The position numbers and the translations under genes were made by a program. The notes beneath the pieces are model-generated. The model saw only the letters and a program-made list of their open reading frames with translations, had not been told where the DNA came from and did not search any database. Shown in pieces: positions 9,201 to 18,840 of a DNA stretch of 64,000 nt (positions are counted from its first letter, which is position 1; every line of letters starts with the position of its first letter). The DNA lies in contig NZ_JAVFWO010000005.1 of the NCBI RefSeq assembly GCF_031085295.1, forward strand, positions 62,001 to 126,000. The letters are read 5' to 3'. The stretch comes from Microbacterium psychrotolerans (GTDB lineage Bacteria > Actinomycetota > Actinomycetes > Actinomycetales > Microbacteriaceae).

Positions 9201-9229
9201 GGTGACGAACGGGTGCCCCGTTCGTCACC
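9201..9229. terminator. Terminator hairpin between convergent genes
   Basis: A 13-bp perfect stem runs from 9201-9213 to 9217-9229 with a 3-base loop. It sits between the membrane protein gene and the FKBP gene, which converge on it. Confidence 0.65.
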
Positions 9230-9288
9230 GAACCACATCCCAGGGGCGACACTCGACACGCCGAAGCGAGTTGGTCCAGCGCGCCGTT

Positions 9289-9678
9289 TCAGCCCGTGGC
9301 GGCCGGCGCCGCGGCCAGCACATCGAGGACGAAGACCAGCGTCTCACCGGTCAGGTCCTCCTTGTTGATCTCGCCCTCGCCATAGGCCTCCTGCGGTGGG
9401 ATGACCGCGAGCACCTGCGATCCGATCGTCTGCCCCTCGAGCGCTTTGCGATACCCCTCGACGGCTTCGGTGGTCACCACGGATGAGGGAGCACCCTGGC
9501 TCCAACTGGAGGCGAACATCGAGCCGTTCGACCAGCGGACGCCCACGTACTGCAGCATGACCGCGTCTCCCGGCCGGACCTCCGCTCCATCCCCCTTCTT
9601 CAGAACGGCGATCTCCGTCGCTGTCGGCGGTGCTTCCCCGGGCACGCTCCGTCGGGCATCGCCCGCGTCGATGCCCAA
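9289..9678 (-). CDS. FKBP-type peptidyl-prolyl isomerase domain, probably cut short at its 5' end
   Basis: The readable part is a complete FKBP domain: [21 protein letters not shown] at its start, then [24 protein letters not shown] and a closing [10 protein letters not shown]. Actinobacterial proteins with this domain are usually exported lipoproteins of about 300 residues with a second FKBP-like half before it. Here there is no signal peptide. Similarity to a normal FKBP linker fades near 9680, where coding sequence on the other strand begins. Starts at TTG 9678 or GTG 9645 are possible and would give 129 or 118 residues. It may be a remnant rather than a working gene. Confidence 0.6.
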   Translation of the reverse strand: MGIDAGDARRSVPGEAPPTATEIAVLKKGDGAEVRPGDAVMLQYVGVRWSNGSMFASSWSQGAPSSVVTTEAVEGYRKALEGQTIGSQVLAVIPPQEAYGEGEINKEDLTGETLVFVLDVLAAAPAATG

Positions 9679-9945
9679 TTGACGAGCGAGGCCCAGCCGG
9701 CAGGCATCCGCCAGTCGCGGTACGCGACGCTTCCCGCCGAGCAGCGCGAGTTGAGCGGCGATCCGACGATGGCCTGGGCGCTGGTGTTCTCGCTGCAGTT
9801 CCTGATCGTGGTCGAGATCGCCGCGGTATGGGCGTACCGACACGTCGGCCCGCGACGGACGTGGATCGTCTTCCTCCCGCTGACGCTGTTCGCCGGCCTC
9901 TGGGTCACCGGCGAGATCGTCCGCCTGCTCCCGAATCTCCTCTGA
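9679..9945 (+). CDS. Small two-helix membrane protein or C-terminal remnant
   Basis: An 88-residue frame starts at TTG 9679; an internal ATG at 9769 would give 58 residues. Two membrane helices ([16 protein letters not shown] and [16 protein letters not shown]) are joined by a basic loop, and the protein ends in [10 protein letters not shown]. Codon use is high-GC at third positions, so it looks truly coding. The tail resembles the C-terminal helices of some actinobacterial sortase-type membrane proteins, but I hold that weakly. Its left edge coincides with the point where FKBP similarity stops, so it may be the end of a longer gene. Confidence 0.45.
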   Translation: MTSEAQPAGIRQSRYATLPAEQRELSGDPTMAWALVFSLQFLIVVEIAAVWAYRHVGPRRTWIVFLPLTLFAGLWVTGEIVRLLPNLL

Positions 9946-9986
9946 CTGCACACCCGAACGGCTCGCACACAAGAACGGAAACACTC

Positions 9987-11126
9987 ATGGCCAAGTCCGC
10001 GACCCGGTTGTTCGGCACGCTCGCGCGAACCGGCAGGACAGCCGCACCGCTTCCCGGCGCTCCGGCTGACGCCGAAGACGCCCCCCTCGCGGAGGACGTC
10101 ACAGCCTTCGTGCCAATCTCCGAGGTCTCAGAGCCGCGCTCCGCGACGCCGGGGCCGGCAGCTGCCCACAACAACCAGGCGGCACCGCCCGGCTCGGATG
10201 TCACCGTTTTCATTGCCGCCGGCGAGTCGGAATCGCCGACGACGCGGCTCGAGGGCGCGAGCAGTCCAGCCTCCGGCTCATGGGCGCGCGACCATGGCGG
10301 TCCCCACGCCGGGGCGGCAGTTTCGGCTGGTCGGCCGGTAGCGAGCCAGCCGCTCGCGACGCTCCAAGGCCGCAACATCTCGGCGTGGTTCGGCGACCAC
10401 CAGGTGCTCGATCGCGTGTCCCTGACGATGGAGGCTGGGATCATCACGTCGCTGATCGGTCCCTCCGGCTGCGGCAAGTCCACGTTCCTCCGCATCCTCA
10501 ACCGCATGCACGAGCTGGTGCCGTCCGCGTCGCTCGCGGGCGAGGTGCTGCTGGACGGCGAGGACATCTACGACCCGACCCGCAAGCTCGTGGAGGCGCG
10601 CAAGCACATCGGGATGGTCTTCCAGAAGCCCAACCCGTTTCCGGCGCAGTCGATCTACGACAACGTCGTCGCGGGACTGAAGCTCACCGGGACGCGTGTC
10701 TCCCGCGAGGAGAAGGACGCACTCGTCGAATCGTGCCTCACCAAAGCCGGACTTTGGAAGGAGGTCAAGGATCGTCTTCGTGCTCCCGGAGCCGGGCTTT
10801 CCGGCGGCCAGCAGCAGCGCCTGTGCATCGCACGATCGCTGGCGGTGCGACCGCGGGTCCTGCTGATGGACGAGCCGTGCTCGGCTCTCGACCCCACGTC
10901 GACGCGTGTCATCGAGGAGACAATGCTCGAACTCGCGCACGAGGTGACGATCGTGATCGTCACGCACAACATGCAGCAGGCTCAGCGTGTCTCGCAACAG
11001 TGCGCGTTCTTCCTCGCCGCCCACGGCACGCCGGGCGCCATCGTCGAGCACGGCGACACCGACGCCATGTTCGCCGATCCCATCGACCCTCGCACGTTCG
11101 ACTACGTCAACGGCCGGTTCGGTTGA
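9987..11126 (+). CDS. PstB-like phosphate ABC transporter ATPase with extended N-terminus
   Basis: The protein has 379 residues against about 250-260 for normal PstB. Residues from about 123 on form a PstB-type ATPase: Walker [10 protein letters not shown] at 158-166, Q-loop [10 protein letters not shown], signature LSGGQQQR, Walker [14 protein letters not shown] and switch His in VTHNMQQA. The first 122 residues are Ala/Pro/Ser-rich and hold two related pentamers, DVTAF (37-41) and DVTVF (71-75). No pstS, pstC or pstA is nearby, so its membrane partner is missing from the window. I chose the ATG at 9987; upstream in-frame sequence reads like an antisense shadow. Confidence 0.75.
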   Translation: MAKSATRLFGTLARTGRTAAPLPGAPADAEDAPLAEDVTAFVPISEVSEPRSATPGPAAAHNNQAAPPGSDVTVFIAAGESESPTTRLEGASSPASGSWARDHGGPHAGAAVSAGRPVASQPLATLQGRNISAWFGDHQVLDRVSLTMEAGIITSLIGPSGCGKSTFLRILNRMHELVPSASLAGEVLLDGEDIYDPTRKLVEARKHIGMVFQKPNPFPAQSIYDNVVAGLKLTGTRVSREEKDALVESCLTKAGLWKEVKDRLRAPGAGLSGGQQQRLCIARSLAVRPRVLLMDEPCSALDPTSTRVIEETMLELAHEVTIVIVTHNMQQAQRVSQQCAFFLAAHGTPGAIVEHGDTDAMFADPIDPRTFDYVNGRFG

Positions 11127-11346
11127 CCACGTGACGACGTGTCCTTCACCCCGACACCGAAAGGTGCCGCGTAATTCACCGAATGCACACGTGCGATTCA
11201 TCGACATCGCCACCGTCAGGTCGGAGCATTGGTGCATTCGGCGTCGGCGCCGCGCATCGACAACACCGCTGGGAGTGCGTGGCATGGGCGTGACGAACGA
11301 CCTCTGCGACGTGTAGCCCGACTTCACGACACAGAGGAGCTTCGCC

Positions 11347-12543
11347 ATGGTTCGACCTACTCGTGTGCTCTCGCTGTACGAGGGCTTCTTCGCCGGTGGT
11401 GCCCGGATCCTGCACTCCGATGTCGTCGCCGGACTCCACGCCGGAGGCGATCAGCATCACAGCGTGCTCGCGATCGCTTCGCGGACGCATCGCGAGTCGA
11501 CCGTGCAGCGGATGGAAGACGACCCGCGCTACCACCGCCTCGTCCGCGCGGGCGTCCGTGTGACAACGCTCGGGAAACTGGTCGACGGTGACCCGGCCGC
11601 GCCCGACAGTTTCACGGATCAGCAGTTGCAGATCGCCGCCGAGGCCGTGAATTCGGCGGATCTGATCCTCTCGCTGAAGGAGCAGCCCCTGGGTATCCTG
11701 TTGGCGCTGCGGTCGCGCGGCATGATGCCCGCCGTCCCCGTCGCTGCGTGCTTGCATCGGTCGGATCCGCTGCACTCCGGTGCGGCGCTGGGATGGCTTA
11801 CGGATGCCGCCGCAACCGGCCTGCTCACCGCGACGATCTCGTGCGCGGAGGCGACCGACCGCGCTTATGCGCGCGCCGGCGTTGCCGCCGAGAACCGCTA
11901 CGTCATCGCCAACGGCGTGGATACGGACCGGTTCCGTCCCGCAAGTCGAACCGACCGTCAGACGACGCGGCGGGGACTCGGCATTACGCCGAACGCCGCC
12001 GTGATCGCCTACGCCGCACGATTCGATGCGATGAAGGACCCCGGCCTCTTCCTGCGTGCCCTCGCGTTGCACGCGCGTCAGCATCGCGGCGCTCACTATG
12101 TCCTCTGCGGCGCCGGCATGTCGTGGGAGAACCCGGCGTTCCGTGCGCTCGCCGCGGAGTGCGGTGTGGAAGCGATCGCGCAGATCCACGCGCTCGGCAT
12201 TCGCCAGGACATGCCCTCGATCTACCAGGTCGCCGACATCGTCGCCCTTACGAGCGCATTCGGCGAAGCGTCGCCGCTGTGCCTCATCGAAGGTGCCGCC
12301 TGCGGCGCAACGCCGGTGACGACCGATGTCGGCGACGCCGCCGCACAGGTGGACGGCATCGGCGTGGTCACACCGCGGTGCCCCGAGACGATCGCGCAGA
12401 CATGGCAGTTCGTCCTGCAGAACCGGGCCGCCTTCCGGCGCCGCGCTCTGGCCGCACGACCGCGGCTCGGACGACAGCGCATGCTGAACGACTATCGCGC
12501 CGCAACCCACGACATGCTGCGGCGCGAGGAGGTCGCCGCGTGA
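11347..12543 (+). CDS. GT4-family glycosyltransferase
   Basis: This is a 398-residue GT-B fold glycosyltransferase (glycosyl transferases group 1). The N-terminal half has the glycine-rich FFAGGARILH loop. The C-terminal half has NGVDTDRF, then YAARFDAMKDPGLFLRAL, and the EX7E-like segment FGEASPLCLIEGAACG that binds the nucleotide sugar. GAGGAG precedes the ATG. It follows the PstB-like gene after 220 bases and is followed by a 237-base gap, so it seems monocistronic. Donor and acceptor are unknown. Confidence 0.8.
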   Translation: MVRPTRVLSLYEGFFAGGARILHSDVVAGLHAGGDQHHSVLAIASRTHRESTVQRMEDDPRYHRLVRAGVRVTTLGKLVDGDPAAPDSFTDQQLQIAAEAVNSADLILSLKEQPLGILLALRSRGMMPAVPVAACLHRSDPLHSGAALGWLTDAAATGLLTATISCAEATDRAYARAGVAAENRYVIANGVDTDRFRPASRTDRQTTRRGLGITPNAAVIAYAARFDAMKDPGLFLRALALHARQHRGAHYVLCGAGMSWENPAFRALAAECGVEAIAQIHALGIRQDMPSIYQVADIVALTSAFGEASPLCLIEGAACGATPVTTDVGDAAAQVDGIGVVTPRCPETIAQTWQFVLQNRAAFRRRALAARPRLGRQRMLNDYRAATHDMLRREEVAA

Positions 12544-12780
12544 GTCGCCCGGAGTGCTCTCTCAACCCGCGCACCATTGCGTGCTACATGGCGATCACGT
12601 CACGTGAGCCGGAGCGCGTCTCGAGGGGAAGGATGTAGGAAGTGAGATCCGTCGACGGCGGCGAAGCGTCTCAGCGCTCACGCCTCGGCAACGGAGCGGG
12701 GTCACGTTGCCGCAGCATTCATGCGTCCTCGTGAGAGGGCGCCACGGCCTCTGTTAACCCGCCCACGCTAAGGTGCGGCC

Positions 12781-13581
12781 ATGGCCAAGACGACGAAGGC
12801 ACAGCGCCAGGCGCTGGACGCGATGGAAGACGCCGCCACCGCGGCGAAGCAGGCGAAGAAGGCGGCCAAGGCTTTGCCGGGCAAGACGGCCAAGAAGCTG
12901 CGCGAGCTCTCCGAGGACGCCAAGGACGCCGCTGATGTGTCGAAGAAGGCGCTTCGGAAGTCGCCCGGCAAGGTTGCGAAGCGTGCCACGCGCGCGGCGG
13001 ACAAGCTCGTCAAGGCGACGGCTCAGGCCGTTGCCAAGGCCGAGAAAAAGGCCCGTCTGCGGGCGGAAGCCGACCGCGCCGCGGCCGAGGCCGAGCGGGT
13101 GACCGCCGAGGCCGAGGAGCGCGCGGCGCAAGCGAAGGCAGCCAAGAAGGATGCGGCGAAGGCGGCGAAGTCGGCCGAGCGCGCGGACCGTGAAGCAGCG
13201 GCGGCGCAACTGGCCCTCGAGAATGAGCTGGCTGGTCCCGCCCAGACGGACGCAGCGGAGTCGAGCCCGGCATCCGGCGCGACAGCGCCCCCGGCGACCG
13301 AATCGGCACCGCCCGCCGCCTCGTCCTCCAAGGCGCCCGCGCGCAAGACGCCCGCCCGACCCGCGTCCCGCGCGAAGGCCCCCACAGCATCATCAACCGC
13401 CGCGAGCGCCGTCGCCGCACCGCGTGCGAAGTCGTCGCGCGCCGCTTCGGCCGCGGGTGGAGACAGCGCATCCGACCTCTCATCTCTCACGGTCGCCGCG
13501 CTGCGGGATCGCGCCCGGGCGGCCGGCAAGACGGGGTACTCGCGCTTGAGCAAGGCGCAGCTCGTCGCGCTCCTGTCCTGA
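12781..13581 (+). CDS. Histone-H1-like Lys/Ala-rich protein with C-terminal Rho_N/SAP-like domain
   Basis: The protein has 266 residues. The first 145 are a Lys/Ala/Glu-rich helical or coiled-coil region of the eukaryotic H1 tail type. Residues about 150-230 are low-complexity Ala/Pro/Ser. The last 35 residues (LTVAALRDRARAAGKTGYSRLSKAQLVALL) match the small Rho_N/SAP-like helix-extended-loop-helix that binds nucleic acid. It is probably a nucleoid or RNA-binding protein. The gene stops one base before the GTG of the NRPS gene, so the two may be cotranscribed. Confidence 0.78.
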   Translation: MAKTTKAQRQALDAMEDAATAAKQAKKAAKALPGKTAKKLRELSEDAKDAADVSKKALRKSPGKVAKRATRAADKLVKATAQAVAKAEKKARLRAEADRAAAEAERVTAEAEERAAQAKAAKKDAAKAAKSAERADREAAAAQLALENELAGPAQTDAAESSPASGATAPPATESAPPAASSSKAPARKTPARPASRAKAPTASSTAASAVAAPRAKSSRAASAAGGDSASDLSSLTVAALRDRARAAGKTGYSRLSKAQLVALLS

Positions 13582-13582
13582 G

Positions 13583-16500
13583 GTGCTTCCGGTGGGGGAG
13601 CTGCCAGAGCAGCTCGAACTCGACAGGTCAGGGGTGGCGACCCCGAGCCGAACCCTTCTCGACATCCTGCGCGAGACGACGGCCCGGCATCCCGAAGCAT
13701 CCGCCCTCGACGACGGGTCGGGGGCGCTCAGCTACCGAGATCTGATGGCCCGTGTCGGGCGCACCGCCGCTCAGCTTCACGACGCCGGCGTACGCCGGGG
13801 TGACCGGGTGGGCGTCCGCGTCCCGTCCGGCTCGAAGGAGCTCTACATCGCCATCCTCGCCGTGCTCGCCGCGGGTGCTGCGTACGTTCCGGTGGACGTA
13901 GACGATCCGGACGAGCGCGCGCGCCTCGTCTTCGGCGAGGCCGGGGTGCGCGGAGTCATCACCGACGACGGCTACACCTCCGCCGAGGCGCAGGCCGAGG
14001 GCGAAGCCGAGGTGGCGGCCTCCGCTCCGCTTTTCACGGGTGATGCACCGCATCCCAGCACCCATGGGGTCGTCACGGTTCCACCGCCGGATGTGACGGA
14101 TGACGCGTGGATCATCTTCACGTCCGGCTCCACTGGTGTGCCCAAGGGGGTGGCGGTCACCCACCGCTCTGCGGCAGCCTTCGTCGATGCCGAGGCACGC
14201 CTGTTCCTGCAGCGCGCGCCGCTCGGGCCGCGCGACCGGGTTCTTGCCGGACTATCGGTCGCGTTCGACGCGTCGTGCGAAGAGATGTGGCTGGCGTGGC
14301 GTCACGGCGCGTGCCTCGTGCCGGCACCTCGCGCACTCGTCCGCTCTGGGGAGGATCTCGCCCCGTGGCTCATCCGGCAGGGCATTACGGTGGTCTCGAC
14401 GGTTCCGACCCTGGCCGCGATGTGGCCGGAGGACTCCATCGAGAACGTGAGGCTGCTGATCTTCGGCGGTGAGGCCTGCCCCCCGGAGCTCGCCGCCCGT
14501 CTGGCCGCCGACGGCCGCGAGGTGTGGAACACGTACGGTCCCACCGAGGCGACCGTCGTCGCCTGCGCGGCGCCGCTCGACGCCGGCCCCGTACGCATCG
14601 GGCTTCCACTCGACGGCTGGGCGCTCGCCGTCGTCGACGCCGATGGCGCGCGTGTCGCCGAGGGCGACATCGGCGAGCTGATCATCGGCGGTGTCGGGTT
14701 GGCCCGCTACCTCGATCCCTCGAAGGATGCCGAGAAGTACGCGCCCATGCCGACCCTCGGCTGGGAACGCGCCTACCGTTCCGGCGACCTCGTGCGCTAT
14801 GAGACCGCGGGGCTCGTCTTCATGGGCCGAGCCGACGATCAGGTGAAGGTCGGCGGGCGCCGGATCGAACTGGGCGAGGTCGAGTCCGCGCTGCAGGACC
14901 TGCCGGGGATCACCGCGGCCGCCGCTGCGGTGCGATCGACCGATGCCGGCGTTCCCGTGCTCGTCGGCTATCTCGTCGCGACCGAGGGAGAGGACTTCGA
15001 CCGGGCGCACGCGCGTGCCCTGCTGGCCGAGCGCCTGCCGGCGGCCATCGTGCCGCTGCTGGCGGTCGTCGACGAACTTCCGGTTCGGACATCCGGCAAA
15101 GTCGATCGGGCGGCGCTTCCATGGCCCCTGCCCGGTGTCGAGGCACCGCTGGCAGGACTCTCTCCGGCCGAGGCATGGCTTGCTGAGCAATGGCAGACCG
15201 TGCTCGGCATGCCGGTGCCCAGTCGGTCGGCCGACTTCTTCGACCTCGGCGGCGGCTCACTGGCAGCCGCCCAGCTGGTCTCGCGGATCCGCGCGCGCGT
15301 GCCCGAATTCTCCGTCGCCGACATCTACGACGTGCCGCGCCTGAGCTCGATGGCCAAGGCGCTCGGACCGCTGGACGACGACGGACCGGCGACGTTCCAC
15401 CGACCGGTGCCGACCCCGCGCACTACGCAGTGGGTGCAGACGCTCCTCGGCGTGCCGCTGTTCATCATCACCGGCATCCGCTGGCTGCTGTACTTGCTCA
15501 CAGCCAGCGCGCTGCTCCAGCTCGCACCCGGCTTCGAAGCGCTGCCCAGCACTCCCTTGTGGGTGCTGCTGATCGGACTGGCCGTGTTCGCGACACCCTT
15601 CGGGCGCATGGCCATCGCCGTCGTCGCCGCTCGGCTGCTCTTGGCCGGCCTCCGGCCCGGCGACTACCCCCGTGGCGGCAGCGTGCACATGCGCCTCTGG
15701 CTCGCCGAGCAGATCGCCGACCAGATCGATGCCGTCGGCCTCGCCGGCGCACCGTGGGTCACCTATTACGCGCGAGCGCTGGGCGCGAAGATCGGGCGCG
15801 GCGTCGACATGCACACGCTGCCTCCCATCACGGGGATGCTCGAACTGGGCGACGGCGCCGCCGTCGAACCCGAGGTGGATCTCTCCGGCACCTGGATCGA
15901 CGGCGACGTCCTTCGCGTCGGCGAAGTGCGCATCGGCGCCGACGCGACGATCGGAGCCCGCAGCACACTCGCTCCGGGCACCAGGGTCGGGCAGCGCGCC
16001 GACATCGCGCCAGGTTCGGCCGTGTTCGGCCGTGTGCGGGCAGACCAGTCATGGGCCGGATCTCCAGCCGAGCGCGTCGGCGGCGTCGAGTCCGGCTGGC
16101 CCGCGGAGCGGGCTCCCGCGCCGACACGCTGGCTCTGGGCGTATGCGATCTCGTCGGTCGGGCTGGCCCTGCTGCCGATCGCTTCGTTCGCCGTCGGCGG
16201 GCTGGTCATCGCGCAGGGAATCCGGGATGCTCAGACTCTCGGTGCCGCATTCCTCGGGGCACTGGCGTGGCTTGTGCCCGCCGTCCTCGGGGTGGGCATC
16301 GTTTTCGCGGCATCCGTCGTGCTCGCGGTGCGTGTGCTGTCGATCGGGCTGCACGAGGGCACTCACCCCGTGCGCAGCCGGATCGGATGGCAGGCGTGGA
16401 GCATCGAGCGACTGCTCGACTCGTCCCGCACGGTGCTCTTCCCGCTGTACTCGAGCCTCTTCACCCCGGTGTGGCTGCGCCTTCTCGGTGCGCGCGTCGG

Positions 16501-17539
16501 TCGCGAGGTCGAGGCATCCACCGTCCTGCTCATCCCGTCGATGACGCGCATCGATGACGGCGCGTTCCTCGCCGATGACACCATGGTCGGCTCGTACGAG
16601 CTGCGCGGCGGCTGGATGCGGCTTGGACCGGTCCGGATCGGCAAGCGCGCCTTCCTCGGAAACTCTGGGATGGCGGCGCCTGGCCACCGCGTGCCCCGCG
16701 ACGGGCTCGTCGCCGTCCTGTCGTCCGCGCCGCTGAAGGCGAAGCCCGGTTCGTCCTGGCTCGGGTCGCCGGCCGTGCGTCTGCGTCGGCTGTCGGCCGA
16801 GGGCGACGAGAGTCGCACGTACCGACCGACCGTCGGTCTCCGGATCGCGCGCACGCTCTGGGAACTCGGCCGCTTCGTGCCTGTGGTCGTCACGTGCGCG
16901 ATCGGCCTCGGTGTCCTGTTCGGCCTCGCCGCTCTCTGGGAGACTGTGGGGCCGGTGTGGACACTCCTCGTCTCCGGCATCGTCATGCTCGCCGCCGGTG
17001 CGGTGGCGGCAGGGCTGTCGACTGCGGCGAAGTGGCTCATCGTCGGCACGATCCGCGCGGGCGAGCAGCCCCTCTGGTCGAGCTTCGTCTGGCGCACCGA
17101 GGTATCGGACACATTCACCGAGATGGTCGCCGCGCCCTGGTTCGCGCGTGCGGCCTCGGGAACGCCGGCTCTGGCCGTATGGCTGCGGTCGCTCGGATCG
17201 CGGATCGGCCGTGGCGTGTGGTGCGAGAGTTATTGGCTTCCCGAGCCCGACCTCGTCACTCTCGGCGACGGCGCGGCCGTCAATCGCGGATGCGTTGTGC
17301 AGACGCACCTTTTCCATGATCGAATCATGAGCATGGACACGGTGGAACTCGAGGCTGGTGCCACTCTCGGGCCGCACAGCGTCATCCTCCCGGGGGCGAC
17401 ACTCGGTGCCCACGCGACGGTCGGCCCCGCGTCGCTGGTGATGCGCGGAGAAACCGTGCCCGTGGGCTCCCGGTGGAGCGGCAATCCGATCGGCCCGTGG
17501 CGCGCGGTCAAGGTCCGCGCGTACCAGTCGACATCGTGA
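13583..17539 (+). CDS. Pls-type membrane-bound NRPS (epsilon-poly-lysine-synthetase-like)
   Basis: This 1318-residue protein has the unusual layout of Streptomyces Pls, which is almost the same length. An adenylation domain (about 25-515) shows IIFTSGSTGVPKG, the alpha-amino-binding Asp at about 229 in FDASCEEMW, NTYGPTEATV and the catalytic Lys in TSGKVDR. A carrier domain follows, with the phosphopantetheine Ser559 in DLGGGSL. Then come six membrane helices in three pairs (about 616-690, 850-920, 1098-1155), alternating with three related soluble domains built of left-handed beta-helix hexapeptides, which in Pls link the amino acids. There is no condensation or thioesterase domain. The product is predicted to be a homopolymer of an amino acid; the monomer is not proven. 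GTG at 13583 follows the previous stop by one base. Confidence 0.88.
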   Translation: MLPVGELPEQLELDRSGVATPSRTLLDILRETTARHPEASALDDGSGALSYRDLMARVGRTAAQLHDAGVRRGDRVGVRVPSGSKELYIAILAVLAAGAAYVPVDVDDPDERARLVFGEAGVRGVITDDGYTSAEAQAEGEAEVAASAPLFTGDAPHPSTHGVVTVPPPDVTDDAWIIFTSGSTGVPKGVAVTHRSAAAFVDAEARLFLQRAPLGPRDRVLAGLSVAFDASCEEMWLAWRHGACLVPAPRALVRSGEDLAPWLIRQGITVVSTVPTLAAMWPEDSIENVRLLIFGGEACPPELAARLAADGREVWNTYGPTEATVVACAAPLDAGPVRIGLPLDGWALAVVDADGARVAEGDIGELIIGGVGLARYLDPSKDAEKYAPMPTLGWERAYRSGDLVRYETAGLVFMGRADDQVKVGGRRIELGEVESALQDLPGITAAAAAVRSTDAGVPVLVGYLVATEGEDFDRAHARALLAERLPAAIVPLLAVVDELPVRTSGKVDRAALPWPLPGVEAPLAGLSPAEAWLAEQWQTVLGMPVPSRSADFFDLGGGSLAAAQLVSRIRARVPEFSVADIYDVPRLSSMAKALGPLDDDGPATFHRPVPTPRTTQWVQTLLGVPLFIITGIRWLLYLLTASALLQLAPGFEALPSTPLWVLLIGLAVFATPFGRMAIAVVAARLLLAGLRPGDYPRGGSVHMRLWLAEQIADQIDAVGLAGAPWVTYYARALGAKIGRGVDMHTLPPITGMLELGDGAAVEPEVDLSGTWIDGDVLRVGEVRIGADATIGARSTLAPGTRVGQRADIAPGSAVFGRVRADQSWAGSPAERVGGVESGWPAERAPAPTRWLWAYAISSVGLALLPIASFAVGGLVIAQGIRDAQTLGAAFLGALAWLVPAVLGVGIVFAASVVLAVRVLSIGLHEGTHPVRSRIGWQAWSIERLLDSSRTVLFPLYSSLFTPVWLRLLGARVGREVEASTVLLIPSMTRIDDGAFLADDTMVGSYELRGGWMRLGPVRIGKRAFLGNSGMAAPGHRVPRDGLVAVLSSAPLKAKPGSSWLGSPAVRLRRLSAEGDESRTYRPTVGLRIARTLWELGRFVPVVVTCAIGLGVLFGLAALWETVGPVWTLLVSGIVMLAAGAVAAGLSTAAKWLIVGTIRAGEQPLWSSFVWRTEVSDTFTEMVAAPWFARAASGTPALAVWLRSLGSRIGRGVWCESYWLPEPDLVTLGDGAAVNRGCVVQTHLFHDRIMSMDTVELEAGATLGPHSVILPGATLGAHATVGPASLVMRGETVPVGSRWSGNPIGPWRAVKVRAYQSTS

Positions 17540-18840
17540 GCGCTCACGACCCGTACGCACCGCAGAGCGGCGATCCCACCTTCGACGTCGAGTCCTACGA
17601 ACTCGACCTCTCCTACCGTGTGCGCACCAACCGCCTCGAGGGGCGCGCTGTCGTCAACGCGGTCGCGGCCGCTCCGACGTCGTCGGTCGCCCTGGACCTC
17701 ATCGGGCTCCGCGCGTCGCGGGTGCGCGTGGATGGCGACCGGCGCACGGCCTACACCCAGGGGCCGCGGAGGGTGCGGGTCGCACTTCCCCGGCGGGTGG
17801 AGCCGGGCGAGCGATTCTCCATCGAGGTGACGTACGCCGGCGCCCCCGCTCCGCGGCGGACACGCTGGGGCACCATCGGCTTCGAAGAACTCGAGGACGG
17901 CGCCCTCGTGGCCGCTCAACCCATCGGCGCACCGACGTGGTTCCCCTGCAACGACCGTCCTGACGATCGCGCTCGCTACTCGATCACGGTCGCGACGGAT
18001 GCCGGCTACACGGCCGTCGCCACCGGCGCCCTCATCGGCTCGGCGCGACGAGGGCAGTTCGAAGCCCGCACCTTCCGATCCGACGTGCCGACCGCCACGT
18101 ACCTCACGGCGCTGCACATCGGACGTTACGTTTCCACCACGCTGTCGGGCTCCGCCGGTTCGGACGGGTTCCCGGTCACGGTCGTCCACCCGCCCGCGCT
18201 GCGCAACGAGGTGGCGACGGCGTTCGCGCCGGTCACCCACATGCTGCAGCTGTTCGAGTCCGCCTTCGGTCCGTACCCCCAGGACGCCTGCACTCTTGTG
18301 GTGACTCCCGACGAACTCGAGATACCGCTCGAGGCCCAGGGGATGGCGGTCTTCGGCGCCAACCATCTCGATCCGGCATCGGAGCGCCTCGTGGCGCACG
18401 AACTGGCGCACCAGTGGTTCGGCAACAGTGTCGGCGTCGCGCGGTGGCAGGACATCTGGCTCAACGAGGGTTTCGCCTGCTACGCCGAGTGGATGTGGTC
18501 CGAGGCATCGGGCCGCCAGACCGTCCATGAGAAGGCGGCAAGGCACCACGCCCGGCTTGCCGGGCTCGATCAGGACCTGGTGCTTGCCGATCCCGGCCCC
18601 GCGTTGATGTTCGACGACCGCGTCTACAAGCGTGGCGCGCTGACGCTCTATGCGCTGCGACATCGCATGGGGGAGAGCGCCTTCGCCACACTCCTGCGCG
18701 AATGGGCGAGCGCGGGCGCCGGCGATTCGGTGACGACCGCGGACTTCCGTGCCCTGGCCGTCCGGCTCGCGGGGGCAGACATCGAGGTGCTGCTCACGGC
18801 GTGGCTGGATCGACCCGAGCTGCCTCCGTTGCCTCGCTGA
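17536..18840 (+). CDS. M1-family zinc aminopeptidase (Pld-like context)
   Basis: The protein has 434 residues, short for an M1 peptidase (about 850), consistent with the small actinobacterial subgroup. Zinc ligands are His288, His292 and Glu311 in HELAHQW-x-NEGF, and the transition-state Tyr is in VYKRGALTL. The usual GAMEN exopeptidase motif is replaced by QGMAVFGAN. It starts at a GTG overlapping the NRPS stop codon (GTGA). In epsilon-poly-lysine producers, M1-type enzymes degrade the polymer, so this gene may release, trim or detoxify the NRPS product. No signal peptide is visible. Confidence 0.87.
   Translation: MSAHDPYAPQSGDPTFDVESYELDLSYRVRTNRLEGRAVVNAVAAAPTSSVALDLIGLRASRVRVDGDRRTAYTQGPRRVRVALPRRVEPGERFSIEVTYAGAPAPRRTRWGTIGFEELEDGALVAAQPIGAPTWFPCNDRPDDRARYSITVATDAGYTAVATGALIGSARRGQFEARTFRSDVPTATYLTALHIGRYVSTTLSGSAGSDGFPVTVVHPPALRNEVATAFAPVTHMLQLFESAFGPYPQDACTLVVTPDELEIPLEAQGMAVFGANHLDPASERLVAHELAHQWFGNSVGVARWQDIWLNEGFACYAEWMWSEASGRQTVHEKAARHHARLAGLDQDLVLADPGPALMFDDRVYKRGALTLYALRHRMGESAFATLLREWASAGAGDSVTTADFRALAVRLAGADIEVLLTAWLDRPELPPLPR

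Noticed and set aside
16049..17560. Long minus-strand frame opposite the NRPS 3' half
   Set aside because: It is Arg-rich with no family match and lies against the clearly coding NRPS helices and repeats.
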